From a virus, in IMG/VR virus record IMGVR_UViG_3300036791_001578, positions 1 to 64,000 of that record: DNA of 64,000 nucleotides; one strand, 5' to 3'. Under the pieces are notes generated by a model, which was given only the letters and a program-made list of their open reading frames with translations, searched no databases and was not told where the DNA came from. This document shows positions 40,050 to 48,090 of the stretch, one piece after another; within the stretch, counting starts at the first letter, position 1; each line of letters begins with the position of its first letter. The position numbers and the translations under genes are program-made.

Positions 40050-40276
40050 AACAACTGAAAACTGTATTCGTAGTCCATGTCGATCGCTTCGAGTAGCTCG
40101 TCGATAGCGGCCTGCGGCGTCGGCCCCCAGCCCTGGCGATCGCCCAAATCGTAGTCCGCGAATGTCGCTCGGTAATCCGAAGTTCGGGACGGAATAGGAG
40201 GATACACAAAATCAGTCACGACGGTACGGGTACGCCCATTGTAGGTGACCTCGCCTTGCAAAAGTTTATGTCTCAT
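40046..40276 (-). CDS. Unknown 76-residue protein
   Basis: ATG 40276 (MRHKLLQGEVTYNGRTRTVV) is preferred over a TTG at 40318. It contains W-G-P-T-P-Q-A-A-I-D-E-L-L-E-A-I-D, a pattern I know from small phage proteins of unknown function. First gene of the leftward set 40276 to 38719. Confidence 0.62.
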   Translation of the reverse strand: MRHKLLQGEVTYNGRTRTVVTDFVYPPIPSRTSDYRATFADYDLGDRQGWGPTPQAAIDELLEAIDMDYEYSFQLL

Positions 40277-40318
40277 TTGTCTCTGAGAGTACAGGCGTCT
40301 TTCGCGAAGCGCAAACAA

Positions 40319-40339
40319 TTATTGAAACTTTTTCTTGCA
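40319..40339 (+). repeat. 21-base shared promoter-region motif, rightward copy
   Basis: Identical to the leftward copy at 38249-38269 when read on the + strand. It lies about 33 bases upstream of ATG 40373 and overlaps the likely -35 element of that operon's promoter. Confidence 0.7.
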
Positions 40340-40363
40340 TACTAATGACCACCGTCTTATGAT
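40335..40363 (+). promoter_or_regulatory. Sigma70-like promoter for the rightward operon at 40373
   Basis: TTGCAT (40335-40340), a 17-base spacer and TATGAT (40358-40363). Transcription would begin about 40370, only a few bases before ATG 40373, so the first gene would have an almost leaderless mRNA or start at ATG 40382. Confidence 0.5.
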
Positions 40364-40372
40364 GCTCTCACA

Positions 40373-40729
40373 ATGAGCATCATGTACGGCAAAGAAAGAG
40401 TAGTGTTGCGGACAGGCGTACGTCAGCTGGCCGCAGTGTGCGGTTCCAATGGTGAATCCGCGAATTATCCCGGCACCGGAAAGCACTCCGGCAATTATTC
40501 GCCCCTGGGATACTGGTATCAGGAGGGCGACCTGTACTACGTCGACCTAGCAGCCCCCAGTCAGTTTTATTGTGGACTGCGTCCTGACACTGTCGCGTTC
40601 CGGCGACGCGGTGGCGTCTCCACTCGCAAAGCGTTGAGAGAATTCATCATGGGCTATTACAAAGCCACATGGCCCGCCAACACTACCGATGCTGAGGCCG
40701 ATAAGGCGGCAGGTAACGAGCATGTCTAA
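40373..40729 (+). CDS. Unknown 118-residue protein
   Basis: Begins MSIMYGKERVVLRTGVRQLA. A tyrosine/glycine-rich middle (SGNYSPLGYWYQEGDLYYVD) precedes a basic helix and an acidic tail. No Shine-Dalgarno is visible, in line with a near-leaderless start. First gene of a rightward operon of six coupled small genes. Confidence 0.6.
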   Translation: MSIMYGKERVVLRTGVRQLAAVCGSNGESANYPGTGKHSGNYSPLGYWYQEGDLYYVDLAAPSQFYCGLRPDTVAFRRRGGVSTRKALREFIMGYYKATWPANTTDAEADKAAGNEHV

Positions 40730-41174
40730 TCATCGATTCGCTGATCTGGAAACAGCGCGAGCCTATACCCTCGCCGGCAACGCTACGCTGACTCTAGAGA
40801 GCCTGAAAACCGGCACGCATTACACTTTTCGTGTTCGTCAGGCCACCGACAAGAAATCCGGCGACCCGGTTCCCGGCCTCTACTTTGTTAACCTCCTAAC
40901 CACAGGCAATGCGGACGAGGGTAATTTCGTTTACGTCGGCATCATCCGAGACGGCAAATTCACGCTGACCCAAAAAAGCGGCTTTGGCGTCGGCTCTGGG
41001 CCGGTCCACGCGTGGGCATTCTTCTGGGCCTGCACCAACGCGATCCCAGAGCAATTAGCTGTGTATCATCACGGGACCTGCGGGCGCTGCGGACGCACTC
41101 TGACGGTGCCCTCCTCGATCGACGCTGGCATTGGACCCGAATGCCTAACCAAAATGGAAGGAGCGCTGCTATGA
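40722..41174 (+). CDS. DUF6011-like protein with a C-terminal zinc ribbon
   Basis: ATG 40722 (MSNHRFADLETARAYTLAGN) overlaps the previous stop; GGCAGG lies upstream. The C-terminus carries H-H-G-T-C-G-R-C-G-R-T-L-T-V-P-S-S-I and G-I-G-P-E-C, the DUF6011 signature, usually found in phage and actinobacterial proteins. The N-terminal 90 residues are an alpha/beta domain with TGTHYTFRVRQATDKKSG. Exact role unknown; the zinc ribbon suggests nucleic-acid or protein contact. Confidence 0.75.
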   Translation: MSNHRFADLETARAYTLAGNATLTLESLKTGTHYTFRVRQATDKKSGDPVPGLYFVNLLTTGNADEGNFVYVGIIRDGKFTLTQKSGFGVGSGPVHAWAFFWACTNAIPEQLAVYHHGTCGRCGRTLTVPSSIDAGIGPECLTKMEGALL

Positions 41175-41383
41175 AGTTGAAAATAGAAAAGGGCGTCCCG
41201 GTCCCGGCCAAGCACGAAAGCTGGGCCAGCATCGTCGAACGAATGGAGATCGGCGATTCAGTTCTGGCACCTGATGCCGAGACTATCAAGTGCCTCAAGA
41301 GGGCTATCAACCGGGTTGGCTTTTCCAGCCAAACCCAGCGCGAAGACAAGGGCATCCGAATTTGGAAACTCAACTCGAAATGA
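41171..41383 (+). CDS. Small HTH-like phage protein
   Basis: ATG 41171 overlaps the previous stop by four bases. Product of 70 residues: MKLKIEKGVPVPAKHESWAS..., with a helix (IKCLKRAINRVGFSSQTQ) and a closing IRIWKLNSK strand. I know this layout from small phage proteins where a short strand-helix-strand unit resembles DUF7303-like folds. Function unknown. Confidence 0.6.
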   Translation: MKLKIEKGVPVPAKHESWASIVERMEIGDSVLAPDAETIKCLKRAINRVGFSSQTQREDKGIRIWKLNSK

Positions 41384-41622
41384 AACGTAAATCCCTTCTC
41401 AAGTTTGAAGCTTTTTCGGATAAGACCTTTGCCGCGAAAGTTCCGATGTTGGATTGGAACCGGCAGGAAATTGCCGAAGAGGCTATCCCCATCTTCGTGT
41501 TAGCGGCGCTGGACGCGTGGAGCGATATCCTGGCCGAGTACAATTGTGTCGATCAAAAGATTATGCGCCGGCGCCTACAGCTCAACTTGCGCAGAAGTCT
41601 CGAGAAAGAGATTTTGGCATGA
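41380..41622 (+). CDS. Unknown 80-residue protein
   Basis: ATG 41380 overlaps the previous TGA. The product MKRKSLLKFEAFSDKTFAAK... is alpha/beta with a basic C-terminal helix (MRRRLQLNLRRSLEKEIL). Coupled to both neighbours by four-base overlaps. Confidence 0.6.
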   Translation: MKRKSLLKFEAFSDKTFAAKVPMLDWNRQEIAEEAIPIFVLAALDAWSDILAEYNCVDQKIMRRRLQLNLRRSLEKEILA

Positions 41623-41708
41623 AGAGAAAAGCAGGACGGCCACGCGGTCATCGTACCCGCAAGGCCAAACCAAGCTGTGCCTGTTACCAACGATCCTTTG
41701 GCGGATGA
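41619..41708 (+). CDS. 29-residue basic peptide with AT-hook-like core
   Basis: ATG 41619 overlaps the previous stop by four bases; the product MKRKAGRPRGHRTRKAKPSC... ends ACYQRSFGG. A-G-R-P-R-G-H matches the G-R-P core of AT-hooks, which bind the minor groove of AT-rich DNA. Support rests on coupling and composition. Confidence 0.45.
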   Translation: MKRKAGRPRGHRTRKAKPSCACYQRSFGG

Positions 41709-41780
41709 TTTGCGCCAGCTTCTGCACTCTGGAATGCAGTTATATAGAAATCTCCGAAAGCTAATAAGCGAGGAAACTAA

Positions 41781-41960
41781 ATGAACCGAGCCCTAGTAAT
41801 CGTGGTAGGCGACCAGCTCTACGTTAGCCTCCGAGCCGCCCTCTATCTCGCCGAATCCAAATCGATAGATAACCAGTTGGAATTCAGTCAAGAAGTCACG
41901 TTGCCCCTCACCAACGCTTTAGAATATCTGCGCCAGATCACCCACATGGGGACCAACTAA
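41781..41960 (+). CDS. Unknown 59-residue protein
   Basis: ATG 41781 is preceded by GCGAGG. The product MNRALVIVVGDQLYVSLRAA... then has LPLTNALEYLRQITHMG. A strong palindrome starts two bases after the stop. Function unknown. Confidence 0.55.
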   Translation: MNRALVIVVGDQLYVSLRAALYLAESKSIDNQLEFSQEVTLPLTNALEYLRQITHMGTN

Positions 41961-41962
41961 TT

Positions 41963-41990
41963 ATTGGTATCACAAATTTGTGAGACCAAT
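41963..41990. promoter_or_regulatory. 28-bp palindrome after the rightward operon
   Basis: ATTGGTATCACAAA joined to TTTGTGAGACCAAT forms a palindrome with one mismatched pair. It lies between the stop at 41960 and the zinc-ribbon gene at 42128. It could be an operator for 42128 or an RNA stem; there is no U-run, so a terminator is less likely. Confidence 0.5.
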
Positions 41991-42127
41991 TCTCCATCGC
42001 CTAAGTTTTGCGTCTAGGTAAGCGTGGAGTGCTGACGTAAACCGAGGGTTCTTGTCTTAGTTTTCCTTCGGATAACCCACGCAGCGGGGCGACAGGTCCT
42101 TAACAGCCTGGGCGCTCCGCACTTTTT

Positions 42128-42361
42128 ATGAGCCGAGAACGCACCCGTTGCCCCCGCGGTCATTTATTGTCAGCGGCCAACCGAATTCCCAACGCTCAAG
42201 GCAAATACAGTTGGTGCCGGGAATGCCGACGGATGCATCAATGGCTCATCAAACGGGGGATGCGGATTTCCGATTACACGCCCAGAGAGCTCTTAGTGAT
42301 CGTGCCGCCCAGGCAGACCAAAGCTCACTCTAAAAGCCGCCCTCGGGCGCCTCGGGCTTGA
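42128..42361 (+). CDS. Small zinc-binding protein
   Basis: A 77-residue product with R-C-P-R-G-H-L near residue 7 and Y-S-W-C-R-E-C-R-R near residue 27, giving a Cys/His zinc site common in phage proteins. The C-terminus is basic and proline-rich. It converges on the leftward gene 42330-42680, overlapping by 32 bases. Confidence 0.6.
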   Translation: MSRERTRCPRGHLLSAANRIPNAQGKYSWCRECRRMHQWLIKRGMRISDYTPRELLVIVPPRQTKAHSKSRPRAPRA

Positions 42362-42680
42362 CTGCCGCGGCGCCGATCGCGGTCGGCGTCCCTTGCGTCG
42401 GAGGTTTCGTCCCTTGTTTCTTGCCGCCGCCTGGCATCGGTTGGGAGACCGCTTCTTGCGGTGGTAACGGACCTTGAGCAGGCGTCCCTTCGGGCGGTCC
42501 CGTCTCGCGCATATGTTCTGCGGCCAACTCGGTGGTCGTGTCCGGCACCTGTGGCCCTTCGTAGAGACCTGGGTGCGGACCGTGGCCAGTGTGATGCAAG
42601 AGCGCTTTCTCTAAGTGCTCGTGGAACTCGGGCGGCTGCTTGTCGAATTCGTCCTGATCGCTGTCGCTAGCTAATATCAT
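42330..42680 (-). CDS. Proline-rich protein downstream of the giant gene
   Basis: A 116-residue product starting MILASDSDQDEFDKQPPEFH. It is acidic, then proline/glycine-rich with little predicted structure. Its start overlaps the end of the 1368-residue gene by four bases, so the two form one unit. Confidence 0.55.
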   Translation of the reverse strand: MILASDSDQDEFDKQPPEFHEHLEKALLHHTGHGPHPGLYEGPQVPDTTTELAAEHMRETGPPEGTPAQGPLPPQEAVSQPMPGGGKKQGTKPPTQGTPTAIGAAAVKPEAPEGGF

Positions 42681-45600
42681 AGAGCTTCTTCTTTCACTTT
42701 GCGCACCAAGTCATGCGCGGCATCAAGATAGTCATGCGAAGTTTCCTTCGCTCCGGTCGCACCCTGAAACAGCCGTTGTTCTAAAAACCAAAGCAGGGCT
42801 TGGCGGTCGGCGTTGGTGATATTGATTCCGGCCTTCTGCATATTGCCACGCACCTCATCCATGACCTTAATCCAGTTGGCCCGTTCGGTGCCATTACGCG
42901 GATCGCCTTGCAGAGCCTTGAAGTTTTCGTCGATGTTTTTCGCATTGAGATTCTCGGCGGTCGCTCGGTCGGGATGATAACTGCGTTTGGTGCTGTCTGG
43001 ATTAACAATCGTCTCAGCGTAGAATTTGTGCTGCCGCTGCGCCCAGTCCCGAATGGTCGGCATCAACTGGTCAGCTTTCTCACGGGTCAGGTTTTTAACC
43101 GCCATCACCCGGTCGATTTCCTTAGTCATCTTGCCTTGAGTTTTCGCGTCGACGTTAGTGAGTTGTCCTGACTTTAAGAGCTCGCGCAAACTCTGGAGCT
43201 GCCCAGGATCCTTCTCACTTTGCCGCTGCATCGAGTCGGGCGAGAACCCGAACATGTTGCCGGCTAAGCGGTTCATCGTGCGGCTGAACCACAGATCCAT
43301 CGTGATCGGATCTTCATTGCCCGAAAGGTTCTGGTGAAAAATACCGATCTTGGGTCCGAACACCGCGCTCATCGGTAACTCGGCATCAGCTAAAGTGCTT
43401 CCAACCTTGATCCTGTAGTTCTTAGCAAGGTCGCCATGGCGGATGGTTTGACCCAGCCAATTGTCGAAATCTTCGGCACTGCCATGTTGGTTCCAGAGCC
43501 GATTGGCTTTCGCGAAATTAAAGAGCATCTGCGGTGCTTTGATGCCGCCGCCGAAAATCTCTTTTGCTTTATCGGTCGGAAAAGTGCCGTGCTCTTTCCA
43601 ATACTGATAAACTTTCCAGGCGCTGCCGGCATTAGCGAAAACGTCCTGGCCTTGGCTAGTAACTGCTAACGCTATGCGGAACGCTAGATTAGAGGCTTTA
43701 TCAGTTTTCAGTTCCGGCGCGATCTCACTGAATTTATCAAAGGCTTTGCGGACGGTCTCGCCGTACCAGCCAAGCGCACTGGAGTTATTCGAGAGCGCGT
43801 GCATGACGTCGTGAGTCAACGCCTTTGCTGCCTTGGAGCGATCTTCAGCTTTGTCGTAGTCGAGCTTCGGATTGCGAGCGTCAAAGAATTCGCCGACGTG
43901 CTCATTTTTTTCCACGCTCTCGGGCAGCGTTTCATGTTTATCCAGGAAATGATGAGCACTTAACTCTTCGGTCTCTGGATTGTTTTTGACCCAATCTTTC
44001 GCCTTCTGCCCCTCTCTTTGGAGCATGCGCTGGCGTTCAAGCGGTACGTCTTCTCGGTGCGCCTTAGCCGACTTAATCGCTAGGGCTCGCTGCTGATTCT
44101 TTAGCTCCTGAGTCTGAGCTAGCTTTTGGTAGTTTTCTTCGGCTTCGCGTGCGAAGGAGTCCCACCAAGGTGCTTGGTTGCCCCTAGCTCGGTCGTCTTC
44201 TCCTTCGGCCCCGCCGGGACGTGCTTGATCCCAGCGGCTTTTAGCCTCTCGTAAAATTCCGCGGTACGCTTGCGCCGCTGCGGCTCTGGATTCGCCATTT
44301 TGGTCTCCGATTAATTCTCCGGTGCCTTCATGGTGCCACGCTTCTTGGACGTGCCCTTTTTTGATGAGGCCCTCGATTACAGGTAATAGTTTACCATCCT
44401 CGCTCAAATCTGCAACATGTGCATGCACGGGCCTGCCTTTGCTAGCGGGATACAAGGTCCGTACTCCAATACCTGCCTTAGTTAATAGGTCTCGCGCCTC
44501 TTCTTCATTGTCTGTGTTGAGCGCTAGCCGGTACAGGCTGTGAGGCCCTTCGTCGTGATGCCGGAAAAGCAGGGCCTGTTTCTGAGCCGCATGATGTGCC
44601 TTTATCGCAGCGGCCACACGCCGGTCTTCGTAGTCGTGACCCTGGCTTTCGGTAGCCAACGTGTTCTCGGCGCCATCGTTCCAGTCGCCAATGGTATCTT
44701 CCTGCGAGGCTGGCTGAACTCCTTTGGCTTGAGCTAAACCGTTTTCTACTCTGGAACTAAAATCACGAAACTGAGAATGGGCTGGCCGATTCAGCGCTCG
44801 TTTTGCGCCGGCGTAAGTCTGCTCCTCTTTAACGCTGGGAGAGATTGCTTCAAAGGTTTGCTGCGGTGCCGGCGCGGCTCCCTCATCGGAAGCGGATTGC
44901 TCGAGTAGTCCTGGTCCTCCCGCCGGATTGACGTCGCCTGCCGGTCCGCCGACTTCTGGATTCTCACTGATCGGCGCCGGTCGGCCTGGTTCGTACATGG
45001 CTAGCGTCTGCCGGAAGTGCGGCACCGTGTGAATCAACTGAGACTGCACTGGGCCGCGCATTGACTCTGTTCCAATGTTCGGCATGCCGTGTCGGATCAG
45101 CTCGAGCCGGTAAGCACGCCAGGTTGGTTCGAGCGTGCCCGCACTCCAAGGAACGGTCCGCGTGATATTGCCTTTCTTGCCTCTGATTCCGACTTCAGGA
45201 AGTTTCTGGTCCAGCTGGTTTAAAAGCCCGTTGTAGCCTGCTGGCTGGCCCGTATAGCCTTCATTGATGCGTCTCTGCCAGGATGCACGCTCTCCAAATC
45301 CCGGTGGCTGCAAGGGGCCTTTAGGATTCTTTGGTGGCCTGATATTGAGCATCGCATGGAGGAATTCCGCTTGCGGTCTCTGCAAGAGATTTGGTATGTA
45401 GGGATTTTGGCTTTTTGCGTTAGCGACATGCAAGGGATGCGGATTGCCGTTTTCGTCCAACATTGGCGAACCGTCCCCTTTAAAACCATGAACTTGGTTT
45501 TCCAGAAAGCCCATCAGGTCGCGCTGGAAATTGAAATCCTTCGGATTGTTGTAGGGGACCGGAATCTTGGCTTGGCCTGCACCATTCATGAGATGCTGGG

Positions 45601-46783
45601 CGTTGTTCATCACCGCGTCACTGCCCAGGCCTTCGAGTAAAACATTGGAGGGCTTGTCCACCTTCGGCATGGTTGCCATCATCTGCATAGGCAACATCGT
45701 GACGCGCTGATCTTGGGTCTGGTGTTCGCCGGAGATGCGTTGCGCAGCAGGGGATTGACCGATCTCGTAAGCTCGGCTTTCGCCGGTCGGTCTCTCCCCT
45801 TCATTCTCCGCTGGCCCTCCTTCTTGCTGAGCGCTCCCGTACATGTACGAGAATGGTCCGCCGCGCAGAATCGCCTGTGATAGCCATGGCAGCTTCGCCC
45901 GCTCTGCCGGATCCAGATTTTGCAAGAGGTCCTCATGCAACGGATCTCCCGGCACGAAGTAAGAGCCTACGATTTTATTGGATCCGGTGTCTGGATTGAT
46001 CCGCCTTGTGACCCTCTGATCGGTCGGCACGAGGTTCGCGGAATGGTTATCGAGGTTCAGGCCAAGGGTTTTGTCGTAGATGGCCGCGGCGCGTTTATTC
46101 TCGTCATCAATGTTCTGAACATCAGGATCCTGCTGGGCCTGCGCCTGATTGGCATCCATCTGATCCTGAGTGATCGGATGCTCTGTGGCCTGCGCCGCTT
46201 GAGGTAATCCTTGAGGTCCTACTCCTTGAGGCCCTGCTTGCGGTGCTGCTTGGGGTTCCTCTGGCGCAGGCGCGACTTGAGCCGCGGCAGGTGTTTTTAA
46301 GGTCGACCCGGCAGGCGGTTCGGGAACAGCTGAGAGTTTCGAACCGGCGGGAGGTTCCTGGTAAGAGCTGGCATGTTCGCCAGGTTGGTAGCCCTGGATG
46401 TGGGACTGGGTATAGGCGATATGCTGCTGGATCGTGTCCTGGCTGACTCCTTTATCTGCCGGATGATCGGGATCATAGACATCGATTGTCTCGCTTGTCG
46501 CGCTCTCCGGCCTGTCGTCGTAGCGATAGGTATGCCCGTTAAAGAGATCCTCGTCCGGTTTGTCCGGCCCCTTGTACGTAAATTCCTCACCGGGACTCAC
46601 TCCTATCTCTCCGGCTTTCTTGGGACTCAAGGCTACCGAATAGTGCTTAACTAAACTGCCGGGTTGTTCGACGTGTTTAAACGCGCCGACTCCACGTCCA
46701 CTGGCACTGTCCCAGCTTGAATCTCCTGGGTAGCCATAGACCGATGGGCATAAAATGGCCTTGAGTATTCGCAACCAGTCCAC
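42677..46783 (-). CDS. Giant 1368-residue phage protein, virion or injected protein
   Basis: GTG 46783 opens a 1368-residue product. The first 200 residues are disordered with two P-P-A-G-S-(K/T)-L repeats; residues about 200-700 are long helical and proline-rich; residues about 960-1190 look like a compact helical domain (AKALTHDVMHALSNNSSALG, AFRIALAVTSQGQDVFANAG, LWFSRTMNRLAGNMFGF). I recall the latter in large phage internal or multi-domain proteins, but its role is not established. It has a long leader with its own promoter at 47076-47104. An internal virion protein or injected effector is the leading idea. Confidence 0.6.
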   Translation of the reverse strand: MDWLRILKAILCPSVYGYPGDSSWDSASGRGVGAFKHVEQPGSLVKHYSVALSPKKAGEIGVSPGEEFTYKGPDKPDEDLFNGHTYRYDDRPESATSETIDVYDPDHPADKGVSQDTIQQHIAYTQSHIQGYQPGEHASSYQEPPAGSKLSAVPEPPAGSTLKTPAAAQVAPAPEEPQAAPQAGPQGVGPQGLPQAAQATEHPITQDQMDANQAQAQQDPDVQNIDDENKRAAAIYDKTLGLNLDNHSANLVPTDQRVTRRINPDTGSNKIVGSYFVPGDPLHEDLLQNLDPAERAKLPWLSQAILRGGPFSYMYGSAQQEGGPAENEGERPTGESRAYEIGQSPAAQRISGEHQTQDQRVTMLPMQMMATMPKVDKPSNVLLEGLGSDAVMNNAQHLMNGAGQAKIPVPYNNPKDFNFQRDLMGFLENQVHGFKGDGSPMLDENGNPHPLHVANAKSQNPYIPNLLQRPQAEFLHAMLNIRPPKNPKGPLQPPGFGERASWQRRINEGYTGQPAGYNGLLNQLDQKLPEVGIRGKKGNITRTVPWSAGTLEPTWRAYRLELIRHGMPNIGTESMRGPVQSQLIHTVPHFRQTLAMYEPGRPAPISENPEVGGPAGDVNPAGGPGLLEQSASDEGAAPAPQQTFEAISPSVKEEQTYAGAKRALNRPAHSQFRDFSSRVENGLAQAKGVQPASQEDTIGDWNDGAENTLATESQGHDYEDRRVAAAIKAHHAAQKQALLFRHHDEGPHSLYRLALNTDNEEEARDLLTKAGIGVRTLYPASKGRPVHAHVADLSEDGKLLPVIEGLIKKGHVQEAWHHEGTGELIGDQNGESRAAAAQAYRGILREAKSRWDQARPGGAEGEDDRARGNQAPWWDSFAREAEENYQKLAQTQELKNQQRALAIKSAKAHREDVPLERQRMLQREGQKAKDWVKNNPETEELSAHHFLDKHETLPESVEKNEHVGEFFDARNPKLDYDKAEDRSKAAKALTHDVMHALSNNSSALGWYGETVRKAFDKFSEIAPELKTDKASNLAFRIALAVTSQGQDVFANAGSAWKVYQYWKEHGTFPTDKAKEIFGGGIKAPQMLFNFAKANRLWNQHGSAEDFDNWLGQTIRHGDLAKNYRIKVGSTLADAELPMSAVFGPKIGIFHQNLSGNEDPITMDLWFSRTMNRLAGNMFGFSPDSMQRQSEKDPGQLQSLRELLKSGQLTNVDAKTQGKMTKEIDRVMAVKNLTREKADQLMPTIRDWAQRQHKFYAETIVNPDSTKRSYHPDRATAENLNAKNIDENFKALQGDPRNGTERANWIKVMDEVRGNMQKAGINITNADRQALLWFLEQRLFQGATGAKETSHDYLDAAHDLVRKVKEEAL

Positions 46784-46836
46784 GGCTCACGAGACTAACT
46801 TGACAGCCGCCCTCAAGAAAGAATAAATCTCGGGCG

Positions 46837-46907
46837 ATCCTCTGAGGGCTGGTCCGCGACAAAAACAAACTCGGAGTCAACACTTCCGGCGGCCAACCTC
46901 AGAGGAT
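46837..46907 (+). terminator. Terminator-like hairpin in the leader of the giant gene
   Basis: ATCCTCTGAGG (46837-46847) and CCTCAGAGGAT (46897-46907) are perfect 11-bp arms 49 bases apart, followed on the + strand by TGTTTTTTT. It reads toward + while the gene it precedes is leftward, so it may block antisense transcription or simply structure the leader RNA. Confidence 0.45.
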
Positions 46908-46932
46908 TGTTTTTTTGAAACCGAGCGGCATT

Positions 46933-46951
46933 TTTTCGGAAGCTCCGAAAA
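46933..46951. promoter_or_regulatory. Short hairpin in the same leader
   Basis: TTTTCGGA-AGC-TCCGAAAA forms an 8-bp stem with a 3-base loop. Together with the 46837-46907 stem it makes the leader of the giant gene structured. Confidence 0.4.
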
Positions 46952-47061
46952 CACATCACGCGAGCCCTGCACTTTGGGCTAAAGCCACTAGCTGTTGCTA
47001 AGGATGAAAGGCGAGCTCTTTAACTAACGTCTCACACGTATGTTTACACTCTCTTTTGATA

Positions 47062-47104
47062 ACGCCTTGTCAGGCGTAATATATGTCTGAATTTTTTGTG
47101 TCAA
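47062..47104 (-). promoter_or_regulatory. Sigma70-like promoter with an overlapping operator-like hairpin
   Basis: Read leftward: TTGACA (47104-47099), a 17-base spacer, then TATTAC (47081-47076), or TATATT with a 15-base spacer. The inverted repeat ACGCCT-N4-AGGCGT (47062-47077) overlaps the -10 and start site. Transcription would begin near 47069, about 285 bases ahead of the giant gene's GTG. The overlap suits a repressor site. Confidence 0.55.
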
Positions 47105-47184
47105 CTATTAAATTGTAACATTTTGAACACTGTTTTGTTGTTCACAAAAACGCGAAGTTACTCGCAGGTTATTCGCAAATCCCT

Positions 47185-47316
47185 TTAAGGCTGGCTCGGT
47201 CCGTAGATGTCGTGAGTTGCAGGATCTAGCGGACACACTATGTGCTTAAATCCGGCATTGACCGGCCAGGAGAGTTCAATCGGACAGGCTTGAAAATCGC
47301 CGTATAACCATTCCAT
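47185..47316 (-). CDS. Small 43-residue protein
   Basis: ATG 47316 to TAA 47185. The product MEWLYGDFQACPIELSWPVN... continues as A-G-F-K-H-I-V-C-P-L-D-P and ends in GPSQP. No clear ribosome site. It starts six bases after the end of the upstream gene, which supports it. Function unknown. Confidence 0.5.
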   Translation of the reverse strand: MEWLYGDFQACPIELSWPVNAGFKHIVCPLDPATHDIYGPSQP

Positions 47317-47322
47317 ATCGTT

Positions 47323-48090
47323 TTATTCTTTGGTGTACTGCTTGCCATTAGGCACCCAGATAAAATCGCTTCCGCTCGGAAGTCTTTGCCACTCTTCCTC
47401 GCTTCTGATTCTCGGCATGGGAGCGCTACTTGGAGCCTTTGGAGCGTTACTTGGAGTTTGAGCCCGTTCAGTTGGAGCCTCGGGCGCTTCAGCTGGAGAA
47501 CCTATCGGTGCAGCCGGGATTCTTCTGCCCGCAGCCCGCACGCGCACTCGTGGTTTTGCTAGCCCTGCATCGGAGGGCTTCCATCCCGGCGGCGCACCCA
47601 CAACCTGAGTGTAAGGAGTTGCCCCTCCTTCAATTGGCGCAGAAGGGCTCGATATCGGTGCCCTTGGTACAAACGAACGCAGATTGATATTCGGACGGGT
47701 TTGAGCAGCCGCGGCGCCGGAACCGGCTTGCTGTTGTGGGACAAAGGATCTAAGAAGCGAAGGACGCATCCCGGCACCACCTCCGATCGGAGTCGGCATC
47801 GGTGCTGTTGGCGTTGGGCCTGGACCCGGCCCTGGCACCGGCGTCGGCCCTCGCCGCACGATAGGACTGGCGTTTCTCGGACCGCCGGGAACAGCAACCG
47901 GCGCCATGTTCCTACTTTGGGCGTGACCTTGCAGCGCCAGGCGCATCATGTTGCCGACGTCGTCTTCCTTCATTCCAGAGAGAAGGTCGGTCGCGTACTT
48001 TTTGCCCAGACCCATTCCGACCAGTCCCGATAGGACCGCATCGTGGCTCTTACTCCACCCTTCAGGCAGCGTTGGCTTTTTCGTCGCCAT
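47323..48090 (-). CDS. Proline-rich protein with an N-terminal helical domain
   Basis: ATG 48090 (MATKKPTLPEGWSKSHDAVL) is likely, since the longer frame to 48138 lies inside the upstream gene. The N-terminal 60 residues (HDAVLSGLVGMGLGKKYATD and following) are helical; the rest is proline/alanine-rich with P-T-P-V-P-G-P-G repeats, then a short C-terminal part with WQRLPSGSDFIWVPNGKQY. Function unknown; a virion protein is possible. Confidence 0.55.
   Translation of the reverse strand: MATKKPTLPEGWSKSHDAVLSGLVGMGLGKKYATDLLSGMKEDDVGNMMRLALQGHAQSRNMAPVAVPGGPRNASPIVRRGPTPVPGPGPGPTPTAPMPTPIGGGAGMRPSLLRSFVPQQQAGSGAAAAQTRPNINLRSFVPRAPISSPSAPIEGGATPYTQVVGAPPGWKPSDAGLAKPRVRVRAAGRRIPAAPIGSPAEAPEAPTERAQTPSNAPKAPSSAPMPRIRSEEEWQRLPSGSDFIWVPNGKQYTKE

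Larger units (their letters stand above)
46784..47184. other. Gene-free promoter and leader region
   Basis: No convincing ORF lies here. It contains the promoter, two hairpins and an AT-rich segment with TGAAC ... GTTCA half-sites near 47126-47148 that could be another operator. Confidence 0.5.

Noticed and set aside
38249-40339. The 21-base motif as a sigma54 promoter
   Set aside because: It lacks the GG ... GC pair at the required ten-base spacing; a different role was kept open.
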